Shown piece by piece: positions 18,690 through 27,232 of a stretch of 61,903 bases of DNA. Position 1 is the stretch's first letter. Every line of letters begins with the position of its first letter. The notes beneath the pieces are model-generated. The model searched no databases. It had not been told where the DNA came from and saw only the letters and a list, made by a program, of their open reading frames with translations. A program made the translations under genes and the position numbers. Origin of the DNA: CAYMND01 sp964465065 (lineage in GTDB: Bacteria; Acidobacteriota; Aminicenantia; UBA2199); contig CAYXHZ010000014.1 in assembly GCA_964465065.1 (NCBI GenBank), positions 1-61,903 of the forward strand. Reading direction: 5' to 3'.

Positions 18690-19889
18690 TCACATCCCTT
18701 CGCCCCCCCGGAAAATCGCCAGCAAGGCATCCAACAGTACATCGGCTTCCGCCCCTGTGTTGTAGATCTGGAAAGATGGACGCACGAACAGGCGATTGCC
18801 ATGGCTGGTAACCGGCACTTCGATACGGTACTGGTTGTAGAGAAGGTCACGGATTTTTTCCGCCGATCCGTCCGGAATCGGTAACGCGGCCATCTGACTG
18901 AAATCGTCATCCGAGCAGATTGGCGGCAGGCCGAAACAATTTTCCAGCCGCTTTTTCAGTAGAACCAGCGTCGCATGGCATTCCCGCCGCCGCCGCTGCC
19001 AATGGTGCTTGCGCAGAAACGCGATGGCCGCCGGAACGGACAACCAGGCGGATATATCCCGCGTACCCTGCCACTGCAGTTTCCTCTCCAGAATCGACGA
19101 ACCGGTATAGGCCGAAAAACCGGTGTGCCCGGCCGTCTGTTGACTGTATCCCCACGATATCACCGCCGCCTGGATCATTTCGTGATGTTCCGGCCGGACA
19201 TACAGAAAGCCGGCCCCTTTGGGGCTGCACAGCCACTTGTGGCAATTTCCCACATAAAAGTCGGCACCCAAACAATCCAAATCGACATCCAACTGACCGG
19301 GAGCATGGGCTCCGTCGATCACGGTTAGAATTCCAAGCCGGCGGGCGTGCGCGCAGATTTCCGCAACCGGAAAAATCAAGGCCGTCGTGGAGCTGAGCTG
19401 GCTGATATAGATCGCCCGGGTTTTCGGTGTAACAGCCGATATGATGCGGCTGCACATCTCGGCCGGTGAATACGGCAAAGGAATCGGCACTTTTTGATAA
19501 ACCGCCCCCCGTTTTCTGCAGATAAATTCCCAGACGTTATCGCAGGCCCCGTATTCGTGATCGCTGCTCAGAACGACATCCCCGGGTGCCAGGGGCAGAG
19601 ATCGCGCGACGGTGTTGATGCCGGTCGTCGCGTTGGAAACGTAGACGATCCGGTCAGGACTGGTGCCGATGTACTCGCCAAGCGCCTGGCGGGATTGATA
19701 CAACAACTGCGCGGAGCGGCGGCCCAGAAATTCCACCGGATTTTTCTCCATCTCCAGTCGCCAGCGCTGTTGCTCCTCGAGAACCTCGACAGGGCATGCG
19801 CCAAACGATCCGTGGTTGAGAAAAATCACCTCCGGATCCAAAACGAAAAAACGCCGCAGGGGATTTATCATCAAAGCAGAATCTGGCAT
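18690..19889 (-). CDS. Class V PLP-dependent aminotransferase, isopenicillin-N-epimerase-like
   Basis: A 399-residue fold-type I PLP enzyme of the class V family (cysteine desulfurase/isopenicillin N epimerase-like). The N-terminus has FLNHGSFGACP, the middle has VIDGAHAPGQ (PLP-pyridine Asp), and the Schiff-base lysine sits in GNCHKWLCSPKGAGF. Family members include desulfurases, epimerases and lyases, and the substrate here is unknown. The ATG at 19889 is chosen because AGGTG is 7 bases upstream and upstream sequence is not family-like. It is divergent from prfB. Confidence 0.82.
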   Translation of the reverse strand: MPDSALMINPLRRFFVLDPEVIFLNHGSFGACPVEVLEEQQRWRLEMEKNPVEFLGRRSAQLLYQSRQALGEYIGTSPDRIVYVSNATTGINTVARSLPLAPGDVVLSSDHEYGACDNVWEFICRKRGAVYQKVPIPLPYSPAEMCSRIISAVTPKTRAIYISQLSSTTALIFPVAEICAHARRLGILTVIDGAHAPGQLDVDLDCLGADFYVGNCHKWLCSPKGAGFLYVRPEHHEMIQAAVISWGYSQQTAGHTGFSAYTGSSILERKLQWQGTRDISAWLSVPAAIAFLRKHHWQRRRRECHATLVLLKKRLENCFGLPPICSDDDFSQMAALPIPDGSAEKIRDLLYNQYRIEVPVTSHGNRLFVRPSFQIYNTGAEADVLLDALLAIFRGGEGM

Positions 19890-19905
19890 CGTTTTCACCT
19901 GTTTG

Positions 19906-19934
19906 ATGATACTATTCCCACCATGCCGATTCAA
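19906..19934 (-). promoter_or_regulatory. Candidate promoter of the class V aminotransferase
   Basis: On the minus strand, TTGAAT (19934-19929) and TATCAT (19911-19906) have a 17-base spacer, ending about 17 bases before the chosen ATG. The boxes match consensus at four and five of six positions. Confidence 0.45.
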
Positions 19935-20017
19935 CGAGAATTCGATAAAAAGCTCATGCAAGCCCTCGGGACGAAACTCAGTTTATGGCCGGGCGAGACT
20001 TATGATAAAATAGCGGA

Positions 20018-21110
20018 ATGGAACTTTTCGAAATCAAACAACTCTACGAACAGTTGAAGAAAAAAACCGCCGATTTACGGGGGTTTCTTTGACCTTGACA
20101 ACAAAGCCGAACGGGTGCGTATCATCGATGGCGAGTTGAGCGACCCGCAGATTTGGGATAAACCGCAAATATCCAAAAAACTGGCTAAGGAAAAAAAGAA
20201 CCTTCAGCATTACCTGAATCTTGGCTCTCGTTTGGACAAAGACCTGGGCGACATCGATACCTATTTTGAATTGCTCGAAGATGACCCCGATCTGGTTGCC
20301 GAACTGGAGGAACAAATCGTCGGCTTCAGTACATTCGTCGAGGAAACCGAGCTGCAAACCTATCTGAACGGTGACAACGATTACAACAACGCTTTTTTGT
20401 CCATACATCCAGGAGCCGGCGGTACGGAAAGCCAGGATTGGGCAGAAATTCTGCTGCGCATGTACCTGCGCTTCGCCGAACGCCAGAAGTTCAAAGCGAC
20501 CATCATTGAAGCTTCACCCGGTGAAGAGGCAGGCATTAAAAGCGTCACCTTGCGTATCGACGGAGATTACGCCTATGGTTATCTGAAAGAGGAGATCGGC
20601 GTGCACCGACTGGTCCGCATCTCGCCGTTTGATGCCAACAAACGCCGACACACTTCATTTGCCGCCGTTTTCGTCTATCCGGAAATCGACGAAGACATTG
20701 AGATCGAAATCGATCCCAGTGATCTGCGCATCGACACCTACCGTTCCGGAGGCGCCGGTGGCCAGCATGTCAACCGCACCGATTCTGCCGTACGAATCAC
20801 CCATATCCCGACCAATATTGTCGTGCAATGCCAAAATGAACGGTCTCAACATCAGAACAAAGAAAAGGCCATGCAGATGCTCAGATCCAGGTTGTATGAC
20901 TTCGAGATGAAAAAGAAACAGAAAGATCTGGATGCTCAGGAAAACAACAAGAGCGATATCGCCTGGGGCAACCAGATTCGCTCCTATGTTCTGCACCCTT
21001 ACCAGAACATCAAGGATCACCGCACCGACATGGATGTCGGCAACACCCAACGCGTGCTGGACGGCGACATCATCGATTTCATTAAAGCCAATCTCAAACT
21101 GAAGCGATGA
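20018..21110 (+). CDS. prfB: Peptide chain release factor 2, programmed +1 frameshift
   Basis: RF2 releases the peptide at UGA and UAA codons. The ATG at 20018 opens a 24-codon frame (MELFEIKQLYEQ...) ending CTT-TGA at 20087-20092. Skipping T20090 continues in the main frame as DLDNKAERVR to 21110, giving a 363-residue protein, the normal RF2 size. The GGGGG run at 20079-20083 just before CTTTGAC matches the internal Shine-Dalgarno-like stimulator of known prfB frameshift sites. The main body has the UGA/UAA-recognising SPF tripeptide (SPFDANKRRHTSFA) and the catalytic GGQ in GGAGGQHVNRT. Without the shift only a 24-residue peptide is made, so RF2 autoregulates. Confidence 0.96.
20078..20095 (+). 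promoter_or_regulatory. prfB +1 recoding site
   Basis: The stretch reads CGG GGG TTT CTT TGA C: a purine-rich stimulator, the slippery CTT codon and an in-frame UGA followed by C, the weak-termination context. The spacing of stimulator to slip codon equals that of the E. coli site. Confidence 0.93.
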
Positions 21111-21114
21111 CCGC

Positions 21115-21128
21115 CAGCCGCTTGGCTG
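21115..21128 (+). terminator. Weak hairpin after prfB
   Basis: CAGCC-GCTT-GGCTG forms a 5-bp stem with a 4-base loop just after the prfB stop. Only TT follows, so it is at best a weak terminator. It abuts the putative -35 box of pepD. Confidence 0.3.
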
Positions 21129-21157
21129 TTGACTTCACTTTCTGCCTTTAGTATGTT
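21129..21157 (+). promoter_or_regulatory. Candidate promoter of pepD
   Basis: TTGACT (21129-21134) and TATGTT (21152-21157) are 17 bases apart, about 28 bases before the pepD start. The matches to consensus are five and four of six. Confidence 0.4.
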
Positions 21158-21185
21158 TAGTTCAGATCATCACGAGGAGTTAACT

Positions 21186-22634
21186 ATGAACATTGATCAT
21201 CCGAAAACCAAAGAAACCCTGAAATGGTTCAGCGAAATCAGCAAAATTCCAAGATGCTCCAAGCACGAAGAACAAATCGTTCAATGGTTGGTGGACTGGG
21301 CAAAAGCCAACAATCTCAGCTATAAACTCGACAAAGTCAAAAACATTGTCATCCAGGTCCCCGCCAGCAAGGGATTCGAAAAAGCCCCAGTTGTGGTCAT
21401 TCAAGGGCACATGGACATGGTCTGCGAAAAAACGCCTGAATCCAAGCACGATTTCTCCAAAGATCCGATCGAGCTGGTTTACGATGGCGACTGGCTGAAG
21501 GCTAAAGACACCACCCTGGGTGCCGACAACGGTATCGCCCTGGCAATGGCCATGACTCTGGCTTTGGACACCGACACGCCCCATCCGCCTCTGGAATTGT
21601 TGTTCACCGTGGACGAGGAAACCGGTCTGACCGGAGCCAATTCCCTGGAGCCCGGTTTCATCAATGGCCGGATTCTGATCAATGTCGATTCCGAAGACGA
21701 AGGCGTGTTTACCGTCGGTTGTGCAGGTGGCATCAACACCAACCTCTTCTTGCCGCTTTGTTTCGAAGACACGACCGGCCTGGACGCCTTCACCATCCAC
21801 GCCGGCGGCATGAAAGGCGGCCATTCCGGAATTGACATCGCCAAGGGAAAAGCCAATGCCATCAAGGTTCTCAGCCGGGTATTGGAACAGATTAACGAAA
21901 TCACTCCGGTACACATCGCCGATATCAATGGCGGCAGCGCCCACAACGCCATACCCCGCGACTGCAAGGCGCTCATTCTGATCGATCCCCGACAGGCTAC
22001 GGACATCAAGAAAAAACTGACTCAACTGCAGACAATTTTTCTGTCGGAACACAAAAACATCGAACCCGACATATTCCTGACCATGGAAGCCGCAGACAGA
22101 CCCGCCCGCGCCCTGGGCGTTTCAGAATCCGAACGTCTGATCCAGTTTCTGCGGGTGATCCCGCACGGAGTTGCCGCCATGTCGACCGCCATAGCCAACC
22201 TGGTCGAGACATCCAACAACCTGGCCAGAATCTGCATCGAGAATGGCGAGGCCAAGGTCTTGACCAGTCAGCGCAGTGCGGTTGTCAGCCGGCTTCACGC
22301 ACTGACCCGACGCATCGAGGATGTAGCAAAGTTGGCAGGTGGCAGAGCCATCAGCGGCGATGGGTATCCACCATGGCAACCCAATATGGATTCGCCTTTG
22401 CTGGCCCGGAGCCTGAAGCTGTACCGGTCGCTGTTCAACAAGGAGCCCGTTGTCGAAGTCATCCATGCCGGTCTGGAATGTGGCATTATCGCCGACCGTA
22501 ACCCCGGCATGGACATGATTTCCATCGGGCCGGATCTGAAATACCCCCATTGCCCCGATGAAAAAGTGAATATTCAGGCCATCGGCAAGGTCTGGGACTT
22601 TATCGCCGTCCTGCTCAAGGATCTCAAGCAGTAA
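21186..22634 (+). CDS. pepD: Aminoacyl-histidine dipeptidase (PepD, M20)
   Basis: Cytosolic Zn dipeptidase (Xaa-His dipeptidase/carnosinase-like) of family M20. The 482-residue length fits PepD. Metal and catalytic motifs are IQGHMDMVCEK, LGADNGIALA, DEETGLTGA and VDSEDEG, with GGHSG in the lid domain. The ATG at 21186 has GAGGAG 7 bases upstream; an in-frame ATG 19 codons earlier has no such support. It is a single-gene unit ending in a strong hairpin. It releases free amino acids, including histidine, from dipeptides. Confidence 0.93.
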   Translation: MNIDHPKTKETLKWFSEISKIPRCSKHEEQIVQWLVDWAKANNLSYKLDKVKNIVIQVPASKGFEKAPVVVIQGHMDMVCEKTPESKHDFSKDPIELVYDGDWLKAKDTTLGADNGIALAMAMTLALDTDTPHPPLELLFTVDEETGLTGANSLEPGFINGRILINVDSEDEGVFTVGCAGGINTNLFLPLCFEDTTGLDAFTIHAGGMKGGHSGIDIAKGKANAIKVLSRVLEQINEITPVHIADINGGSAHNAIPRDCKALILIDPRQATDIKKKLTQLQTIFLSEHKNIEPDIFLTMEAADRPARALGVSESERLIQFLRVIPHGVAAMSTAIANLVETSNNLARICIENGEAKVLTSQRSAVVSRLHALTRRIEDVAKLAGGRAISGDGYPPWQPNMDSPLLARSLKLYRSLFNKEPVVEVIHAGLECGIIADRNPGMDMISIGPDLKYPHCPDEKVNIQAIGKVWDFIAVLLKDLKQ

Positions 22635-22644
22635 GCACCATAGC

Positions 22645-22673
22645 GCCGGGGACGGGTTTTCCCGCTCCCCGGC
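22645..22673. terminator. Strong hairpin between convergent pepD and the helical-repeat gene
   Basis: GCCGGGGA-CGGG, loop TTTT, CCCG-(C)-TCCCCGGC gives a 12-bp GC-rich stem with one bulged base. No T-run follows on either strand, so it is not a textbook intrinsic terminator, but its place between two converging genes suggests a bidirectional stop. Confidence 0.6.
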
Positions 22674-22685
22674 TCTGGTAACCGC

Positions 22686-23729
22686 TCACTTCTTGGTGTT
22701 CAGTACATTCACCGCAACCTGACGAATAACCGGACTGACGTTTCGGTCCCTGTTTATCAGACGCAGGTCGGCTTCACGCAAATTTTTCACGAAACCCATC
22801 GCTTTGCTTATCGGAGTCTTGGGGTTGACCGCCAACTCGTAACAGATCGAGTAGTTTTTGGTCCATTCCCGATTCTCGGCGATCCTGGCAATAATCTCAC
22901 CGGCGATACTGCGATTGCGCAACACCGTTGCCACCTCGTCGATCCCGATTTTCGGGCTTTCGATCACCGCCAGAGCCACCATCTTGTTCGGATCACGGAT
23001 CAACAGGGTGCGTTCCGTTTTCGTTCCGGTTACCGCCAGCTTGACCCGTTCGGCGGTAGACAGTTGATTGATCCGCTGCAAGGTAGTCAGGGCGGTACTG
23101 ACCGCCGGCATTTCATCCTCTTCCTCGGCTAGCGGTGTTTTGACAGACAAAGCCTGATGCTGAGTCTGCAGCTCCTGTACCACCTCAGTGGCTTCTTGTT
23201 CGGTAATCTGTGCTCCCGGTGACTGCTCATCGAGGTAGAAGCTCTTGAGCTCGATCAGCCGAGACTTGATAAAGTTGTCGGCCGCCGGATTGGCTTCAAT
23301 GAGGGCTATCAGTTCAGGGAAGGCGATCAGCTTGATCTGGTTGTCCAGCAAATGTTCCAGCATCTGCCGGTTTCCTTTCTTAGCCACATCCTGCAGCATT
23401 TCCACCGGAAAAAACTGGTTGTGGATGACCTTGGTGACCAGGGCCAATTCCCCCGAAGCCAAAGCCTGATGCAACAGGTAGGCTGCCAAATCGACGTTCG
23501 CTTCACCTTTCCCTAAGTACGTTTCCTTGGTACTCAGCGGGACCGACAACATCTTCTGTTCGGCATGCGTTTTGAACTGCGGGTAATCTCTGAGGATACC
23601 CAGACACTCCAGGTATTCTTCGTCGGAAAAAGAAAGTTCTCTGCCGAGAATCAATTCGAAAAGATTCTCTTTGATCTGACCAGCCGCCAGTTGCCGGATG
23701 AGTGGATTATTGGAAACAACTCTTTTCAT
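22686..23729 (-). CDS. Conserved helical-repeat protein, function unknown
   Basis: A 347-residue soluble protein. The C-terminal 120 residues look like repeated two-helix units, with pieces such as LIRDPNKMVALAVI, EVATVLRNRSIAGEIIARIAENREWTKN and SPVIRQVAVNVL, suggesting a HEAT-like or leucine-rich-variant solenoid. The N-terminal half is helical without motifs and an acidic linker lies around 200-215. GAGGAG precedes the ATG at 23729. It follows the RodZ-like gene by 38 bases in the same direction. I recall similar proteins in Acidobacteriota and Deltaproteobacteria but know no function; a scaffold role is a guess. Confidence 0.65.
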   Translation of the reverse strand: MKRVVSNNPLIRQLAAGQIKENLFELILGRELSFSDEEYLECLGILRDYPQFKTHAEQKMLSVPLSTKETYLGKGEANVDLAAYLLHQALASGELALVTKVIHNQFFPVEMLQDVAKKGNRQMLEHLLDNQIKLIAFPELIALIEANPAADNFIKSRLIELKSFYLDEQSPGAQITEQEATEVVQELQTQHQALSVKTPLAEEEDEMPAVSTALTTLQRINQLSTAERVKLAVTGTKTERTLLIRDPNKMVALAVIESPKIGIDEVATVLRNRSIAGEIIARIAENREWTKNYSICYELAVNPKTPISKAMGFVKNLREADLRLINRDRNVSPVIRQVAVNVLNTKK

Positions 23730-23767
23730 AACAACTCCTCGGTATGCCGACAATCCAGAACATAGCG

Positions 23768-24214
23768 CTACAATCCCAACAGCCGGGTCAGCGTGTAATT
23801 CTCCGGAATTCTCAACCAGTTTCGGACCGGCTGCGCCTGCGGCAGCGACATCAACAGCAACAGAGCCACAAATACAAAACACCAGAACACGACCACAATT
23901 CGTTTGGATTTGAAACGTCTGTATTTCAATTTGGAAAAACAGACCACTTTTTGCACGTCGTCTTCCCGGGTCAGCGCATCGATCTCGAGGTGATGTTTGA
24001 GGAAGAAGTCTCTCTCATCGGCGCCTACGGCCTTCAGGTAGCTACGCAAAAAACTACGCAGGTATACCCGACCGGGTATTTGTCCAAACTCACCGGATTC
24101 GAGTGCATCGAGAACCTTGAGCGGAATATTGGATCTGGCGGCGATATCATCGAGCGAGAATTCCCGCCTCAGCCGCTCTTCCTTCAAAGCGTTGCAAAAA
24201 GACTTAACTTCCAT
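23768..24214 (-). CDS. RodZ-like helix-turn-helix membrane protein
   Basis: A 148-residue protein with a RodZ-type Cro/C1 helix-turn-helix (HTH_25) at 5-75, including LREEFSL-like ERLRREFSLDDIAARSNIPLKVLDALESG and the GRVYLRSFLRSYLKAVG tail typical of RodZ. A basic stretch (KLKYRRFKSKR) precedes one membrane segment (about 107-125). The usual periplasmic domain is nearly absent, only about 20 residues following. RodZ binds MreB, but this gene lies 15 kb from mreB. The putative promoter sits so close that the mRNA would be leaderless. Confidence 0.75.
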   Translation of the reverse strand: MEVKSFCNALKEERLRREFSLDDIAARSNIPLKVLDALESGEFGQIPGRVYLRSFLRSYLKAVGADERDFFLKHHLEIDALTREDDVQKVVCFSKLKYRRFKSKRIVVVFWCFVFVALLLLMSLPQAQPVRNWLRIPENYTLTRLLGL

Positions 24215-24220
24215 CCAATC

Positions 24221-24248
24221 ATTGTAGTAAATGCAAATATCTTGTCAA
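24221..24248 (-). promoter_or_regulatory. Promoter of the RodZ-like operon, possibly leaderless
   Basis: On the minus strand a perfect TTGACA (24248-24243) and TACAAT (24226-24221) are spaced by 16 bases. The expected transcription start, about 7 bases on, coincides with the A of the ATG at 24214, and no Shine-Dalgarno is visible. Confidence 0.55.
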
Positions 24249-24407
24249 CTCAATTGCCTTCACTTTGTTCGACATGGTCCTATATTTGGCACTGAGCCGC
24301 CATGTCCGCTTTGGAATCCGACCGCAGTTGTGGTAAAACATTCCTGCCGGACCGCATAGTGACGCATGAACCCGGCGCCAGCCCGAAAACCGTCACGGAG
24401 GATTCAG

Positions 24408-25313
24408 ATGAAAAACTCCAACAGGAGCAGGTTGTTTTGGCTTGTTTCTTGCGTTATCACTTTATTGGTCGCATTTTTCCAACGTTCGACCGGACCAAGC
24501 CACCCGCTCAAAGGCCAGGAACAGATCGCTGACCGGACCGTCACCTACAAATTACCCAGAAGCGCCGAGACTGGCCAAGCAATGCCGGTCACGATAAGCG
24601 CTCCGAACTTCACTGCGGCAAACATGCATTTCAGACGGATCAACAGCGACGATACCTGGACAGAAATCTCCATGACTCCTGCTGCCGACGGGCAAACCTT
24701 CACCGCGACAATCCCTCCGCAGCCTCCGGCCGGGAAAGTGGAATACCGAATCGCCGTTGTCGGCGACAAGGGGCCTGTTTTTTTGAATCAACAGCTTCCC
24801 GTCGTTGCAAGATTTCGCAATCCCGTACCGGCCGCGCTGCTGGCGCTGCACATTGCGCTCATGTTTTCCAGCCTTTTATGCGCCTCGCGTTGCGTTTTCA
24901 GCCCATGGGATTCCGGACAATTCCAGCAAATCATGATTTGGACAACCAACATCCTGCTCTTTTTGGGTGGTATGGTGTTCGGCCCCATCGTTCAGCAATA
25001 CGCTTTCGGTCAATACTGGACCGGGTTCCCAATCGGGACCGACTTGACCGACAATAAAACCCTGTTCATTGTAGCGATCTGGGTCATCAGCCTGTTTTTC
25101 TACAGAAAACACCGCTTTTTCCTGAGCGCCACCGCCATTCTGACCTTGTTGGTGTTCCTGATTCCGCACTCGCTGCTGGGTTCTGAACTGGATCATCGTT
25201 CCGGACGGCACAAGAACCTGTACGGGTCACTCTCCAATCCGCGTAGCGCCATCACTGCTCCGGTTCACGGGCCAGCACCCCTTTGTCGATCAGCATGCCA
25301 ACCTGTTGATTGA
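24408..25313 (+). CDS. Predicted membrane protein, function unknown
   Basis: A 301-residue protein. GGAGG precedes the ATG at 24408. The layout is a signal-anchor-like helix (about 8-27), an extracytoplasmic beta-rich region (35-140, FHTAANMHFRRI-type pattern and PPAGKVEYRIAVVGDKG, reminiscent of a small Ig-like fold), then three or four membrane helices between about 145 and 260. The segment LIPHSLLGSELD near the end looks conserved-protein-like, while the last 35 residues are polar, Pro-rich and overlap the convergent DUF3467-like gene by 62 bases. The tail may therefore be a run-on from a recent 3' change. No enzymatic motif is recognised. Confidence 0.55.
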   Translation: MKNSNRSRLFWLVSCVITLLVAFFQRSTGPSHPLKGQEQIADRTVTYKLPRSAETGQAMPVTISAPNFTAANMHFRRINSDDTWTEISMTPAADGQTFTATIPPQPPAGKVEYRIAVVGDKGPVFLNQQLPVVARFRNPVPAALLALHIALMFSSLLCASRCVFSPWDSGQFQQIMIWTTNILLFLGGMVFGPIVQQYAFGQYWTGFPIGTDLTDNKTLFIVAIWVISLFFYRKHRFFLSATAILTLLVFLIPHSLLGSELDHRSGRHKNLYGSLSNPRSAITAPVHGPAPLCRSACQPVD

Positions 25314-25512
25314 CCGCTTCGGCGAGGCGAAGGAAATGGGGTATGGTCAGATGCAGATACGTATGGATTTTTATCAGGTCTGCGTGCTGAGGATTGCGTA
25401 TGCCGACACCTACGCACACTTCCTCCGGGTTGACATTGAAGGAGATCATATTGGTGTACAGATCGACAGCCTCATCATCCACGACAGAAAATTGGTCGGA
25501 CTTGCCATTCAC
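25252..25512 (-). CDS. Small DUF3467-like protein
   Basis: An 86-residue acidic protein starting with GTG at 25512, with AGGAG 6 bases upstream. The pattern AVDLYTNMISFNVNPEEVCVGVGIRN...IHTYLHLTIPHFLRLAEAVNQQVGML resembles DUF3467, small proteins of unknown role. It follows the sulfotransferase gene by 9 bases, so both are likely on one message. Its last 62 bases are antisense to the end of the membrane-protein gene. Confidence 0.6.
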   Translation of the reverse strand: MNGKSDQFSVVDDEAVDLYTNMISFNVNPEEVCVGVGIRNPQHADLIKIHTYLHLTIPHFLRLAEAVNQQVGMLIDKGVLAREPEQ

Positions 25513-25521
25513 GATTCACTC

Positions 25522-26199
25522 CTATAAACAGCTCTTTTTCTCCAGTTTTTTAAGAAGACGGTACATGCGGATCTCCTCGTTTGTCAACAAAACCTGGCTA
25601 TCCTTCTGAGAACGCCTATCTTCCCGGATCACATCCAGATCCACCTTGAAACCCAGCTTTTTAAAACCTCTGGCTACATGCGCCTTTCTCGCCAGAACAG
25701 ATTCATAACTGATAACGATGCTCTTGGGTATGTTTTCATGCGCCGCGATCAGTGCGTTGTTGTTGTAAACCCAATCCAGCTTGAACTCCGAGATGCCTCT
25801 TCTCAACATAGAAGCCTTGACATCGGCCGGGTTGCGGTAAATGAAGACCGTTCGTATGCTGTTGGCCAGATGCCGATAAAAAAAGAGCGCCGGAACGTGA
25901 ACAACCTTCAAACCGGTCAGGCCGGCACCATCGTTGAGAGATCGAACCACTCGATTCAATTCGAGAATGTTCTCGTCCGTCATCGCCTTGTCGATCAATT
26001 TTTTTTCCAATTCCTTTGCATAGGACAACTCGAAATAGCCATCCTGGTTGTATTCGTCTGCCGGCAAGTCAGACGGGAAAGCGACACCGGCGCTTTCGAG
26101 CAATTTGCAAGCCAGTGATGTACCACTGCGGGGATGTCCCGCCACAAATATTCCGTTCTTGAGAACAATCGGGTTCGCCCCGGTACCGGTTTGCGACAT
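25522..26199 (-). CDS. Sulfotransferase-family protein
   Basis: A 225-residue P-loop sulfotransferase-like protein. GHPRSGTSLACKLLESAG at 21-38 is the 5'-phosphosulfate-binding loop that contacts PAPS, and FIYRNPADVKASMLRR matches the 3'-phosphate-binding segment. Such enzymes move sulfate from PAPS to a hydroxyl or amine on glycans, lipids or small molecules and release PAP. The acceptor is unknown and no PAPS synthesis gene is in the window. GAGGG lies 4 bases before the ATG; a promoter is at 26248-26276. Confidence 0.8.
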   Translation of the reverse strand: MSQTGTGANPIVLKNGIFVAGHPRSGTSLACKLLESAGVAFPSDLPADEYNQDGYFELSYAKELEKKLIDKAMTDENILELNRVVRSLNDGAGLTGLKVVHVPALFFYRHLANSIRTVFIYRNPADVKASMLRRGISEFKLDWVYNNNALIAAHENIPKSIVISYESVLARKAHVARGFKKLGFKVDLDVIREDRRSQKDSQVLLTNEEIRMYRLLKKLEKKSCL

Positions 26200-26247
26200 G
26201 AGACCCTCATTTCTTCAACAGTAGATTTTACCAGCAACTTGGTCATT

Positions 26248-26276
26248 ATTATAAAAGATTTACAGACAGAGGTAAA
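26248..26276 (-). promoter_or_regulatory. Promoter of the sulfotransferase unit
   Basis: On the minus strand, TTTACC (26276-26271) and a perfect TATAAT (26253-26248) are spaced by 17 bases, 49 bases before the start. The hexamers and spacer equal those proposed for purD. Confidence 0.55.
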
Positions 26277-26311
26277 CATTCGGGCATTCGCGACATACCT
26301 CCCGGCCCAGT

Positions 26312-27232
26312 TCACTGCCTGCAGGCATCCATCGGGAAGCCCAGCTTTTTCCCCTGCCAACGTTTTTCACAAATCATGCGCTGATGGATTTCGTTGACCA
26401 CGCTGGTCTTATGCTGCAACCAATCCGGCGCCACGAACAAACGGACATCTCGATCGGCGCTCAAACGGTGAACCCCGATTTCGGGATGTAAGCATTCGAG
26501 CAATTCCATCACGATGTTTATATATTCCTCGCGCTGCATTAGCCGTAACTCGCCGCGCTGATACATCTCATTCAATGCTGTCCCCTTCAGAACATGCAGG
26601 GCATGAAACTTGACGGCCCAGGGAAACAGATCGTTCATTTTTTGGATAGTCTGCCGATTGTCTTCTACTTGTTCCGCTGGAATACCGACAATCAGATGTA
26701 CCACCACCCGGATTTGACGGCGCCGCAGCTCCAGAAACGCATCCAGAAATTGGGCATAAGTATGATTGCGGTTGAGCCAGAGCAAACTGCTTTCATGAAT
26801 GGTCTGCAAGCCCAATTCAACAACCAGAAAAGTTTTTTGGGCGTACAATTCCAGTAGCGACAAAATCCTTTCCGGAAGGCAATCCGGACGCGTGGCCACG
26901 ATCAGACCGCAAATGTCATCATGGCTCAGACAGGCGTCGAACAGTGAGCTCAGCTTCTCGACCGAAGCATACGTATTGCTGTTGGCCTGAAAGTAAGCCA
27001 AGAATTTTTTTTCTTTCCGATGCATCTTGAATTCAGCGATCTGATCGGCGAGTTTCATGCCATGATGCGCAATATATCCCGCCCCGTACGAATCGCAGAA
27101 CAGGCAGCCTTTGTCGGAAATTTCTCCTGTTTTATTGGGGCAGTGCATCCCGGCATCAAGAGGAATTTTGTGCACACGTTCGCCAAAAATCGCCTGCATC
27201 TGCGCGTTGAAAGAACGGTACGGCAGATTCAT
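26312..27232 (-). CDS. YhcC-type radical SAM protein (TIGR01212 family)
   Basis: A 306-residue radical SAM enzyme. The N-terminus VHKIPLDAGMHCPNKTGE...KGCLFC is characteristic of the YhcC family, whose cluster cysteines use a long first gap (Cys31, Cys43, Cys46) rather than CxxxCxxC. Other family stretches are YFQANSNTYA, ATRPDCLPE and ELGLQTIHESSL. The reaction is not established to my knowledge. Its ATG overlaps the response-regulator stop (ATGA), so it is the third gene of pgsA-regulator-yhcC. Confidence 0.88.
   Translation of the reverse strand: MNLPYRSFNAQMQAIFGERVHKIPLDAGMHCPNKTGEISDKGCLFCDSYGAGYIAHHGMKLADQIAEFKMHRKEKKFLAYFQANSNTYASVEKLSSLFDACLSHDDICGLIVATRPDCLPERILSLLELYAQKTFLVVELGLQTIHESSLLWLNRNHTYAQFLDAFLELRRRQIRVVVHLIVGIPAEQVEDNRQTIQKMNDLFPWAVKFHALHVLKGTALNEMYQRGELRLMQREEYINIVMELLECLHPEIGVHRLSADRDVRLFVAPDWLQHKTSVVNEIHQRMICEKRWQGKKLGFPMDACRQ

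Noticed and set aside
19923..20057. Small open frame of about 44 codons just before prfB.
   Set aside because: No Shine-Dalgarno, it overlaps the prfB start in another frame and the sequence resembles nothing known; likely chance.
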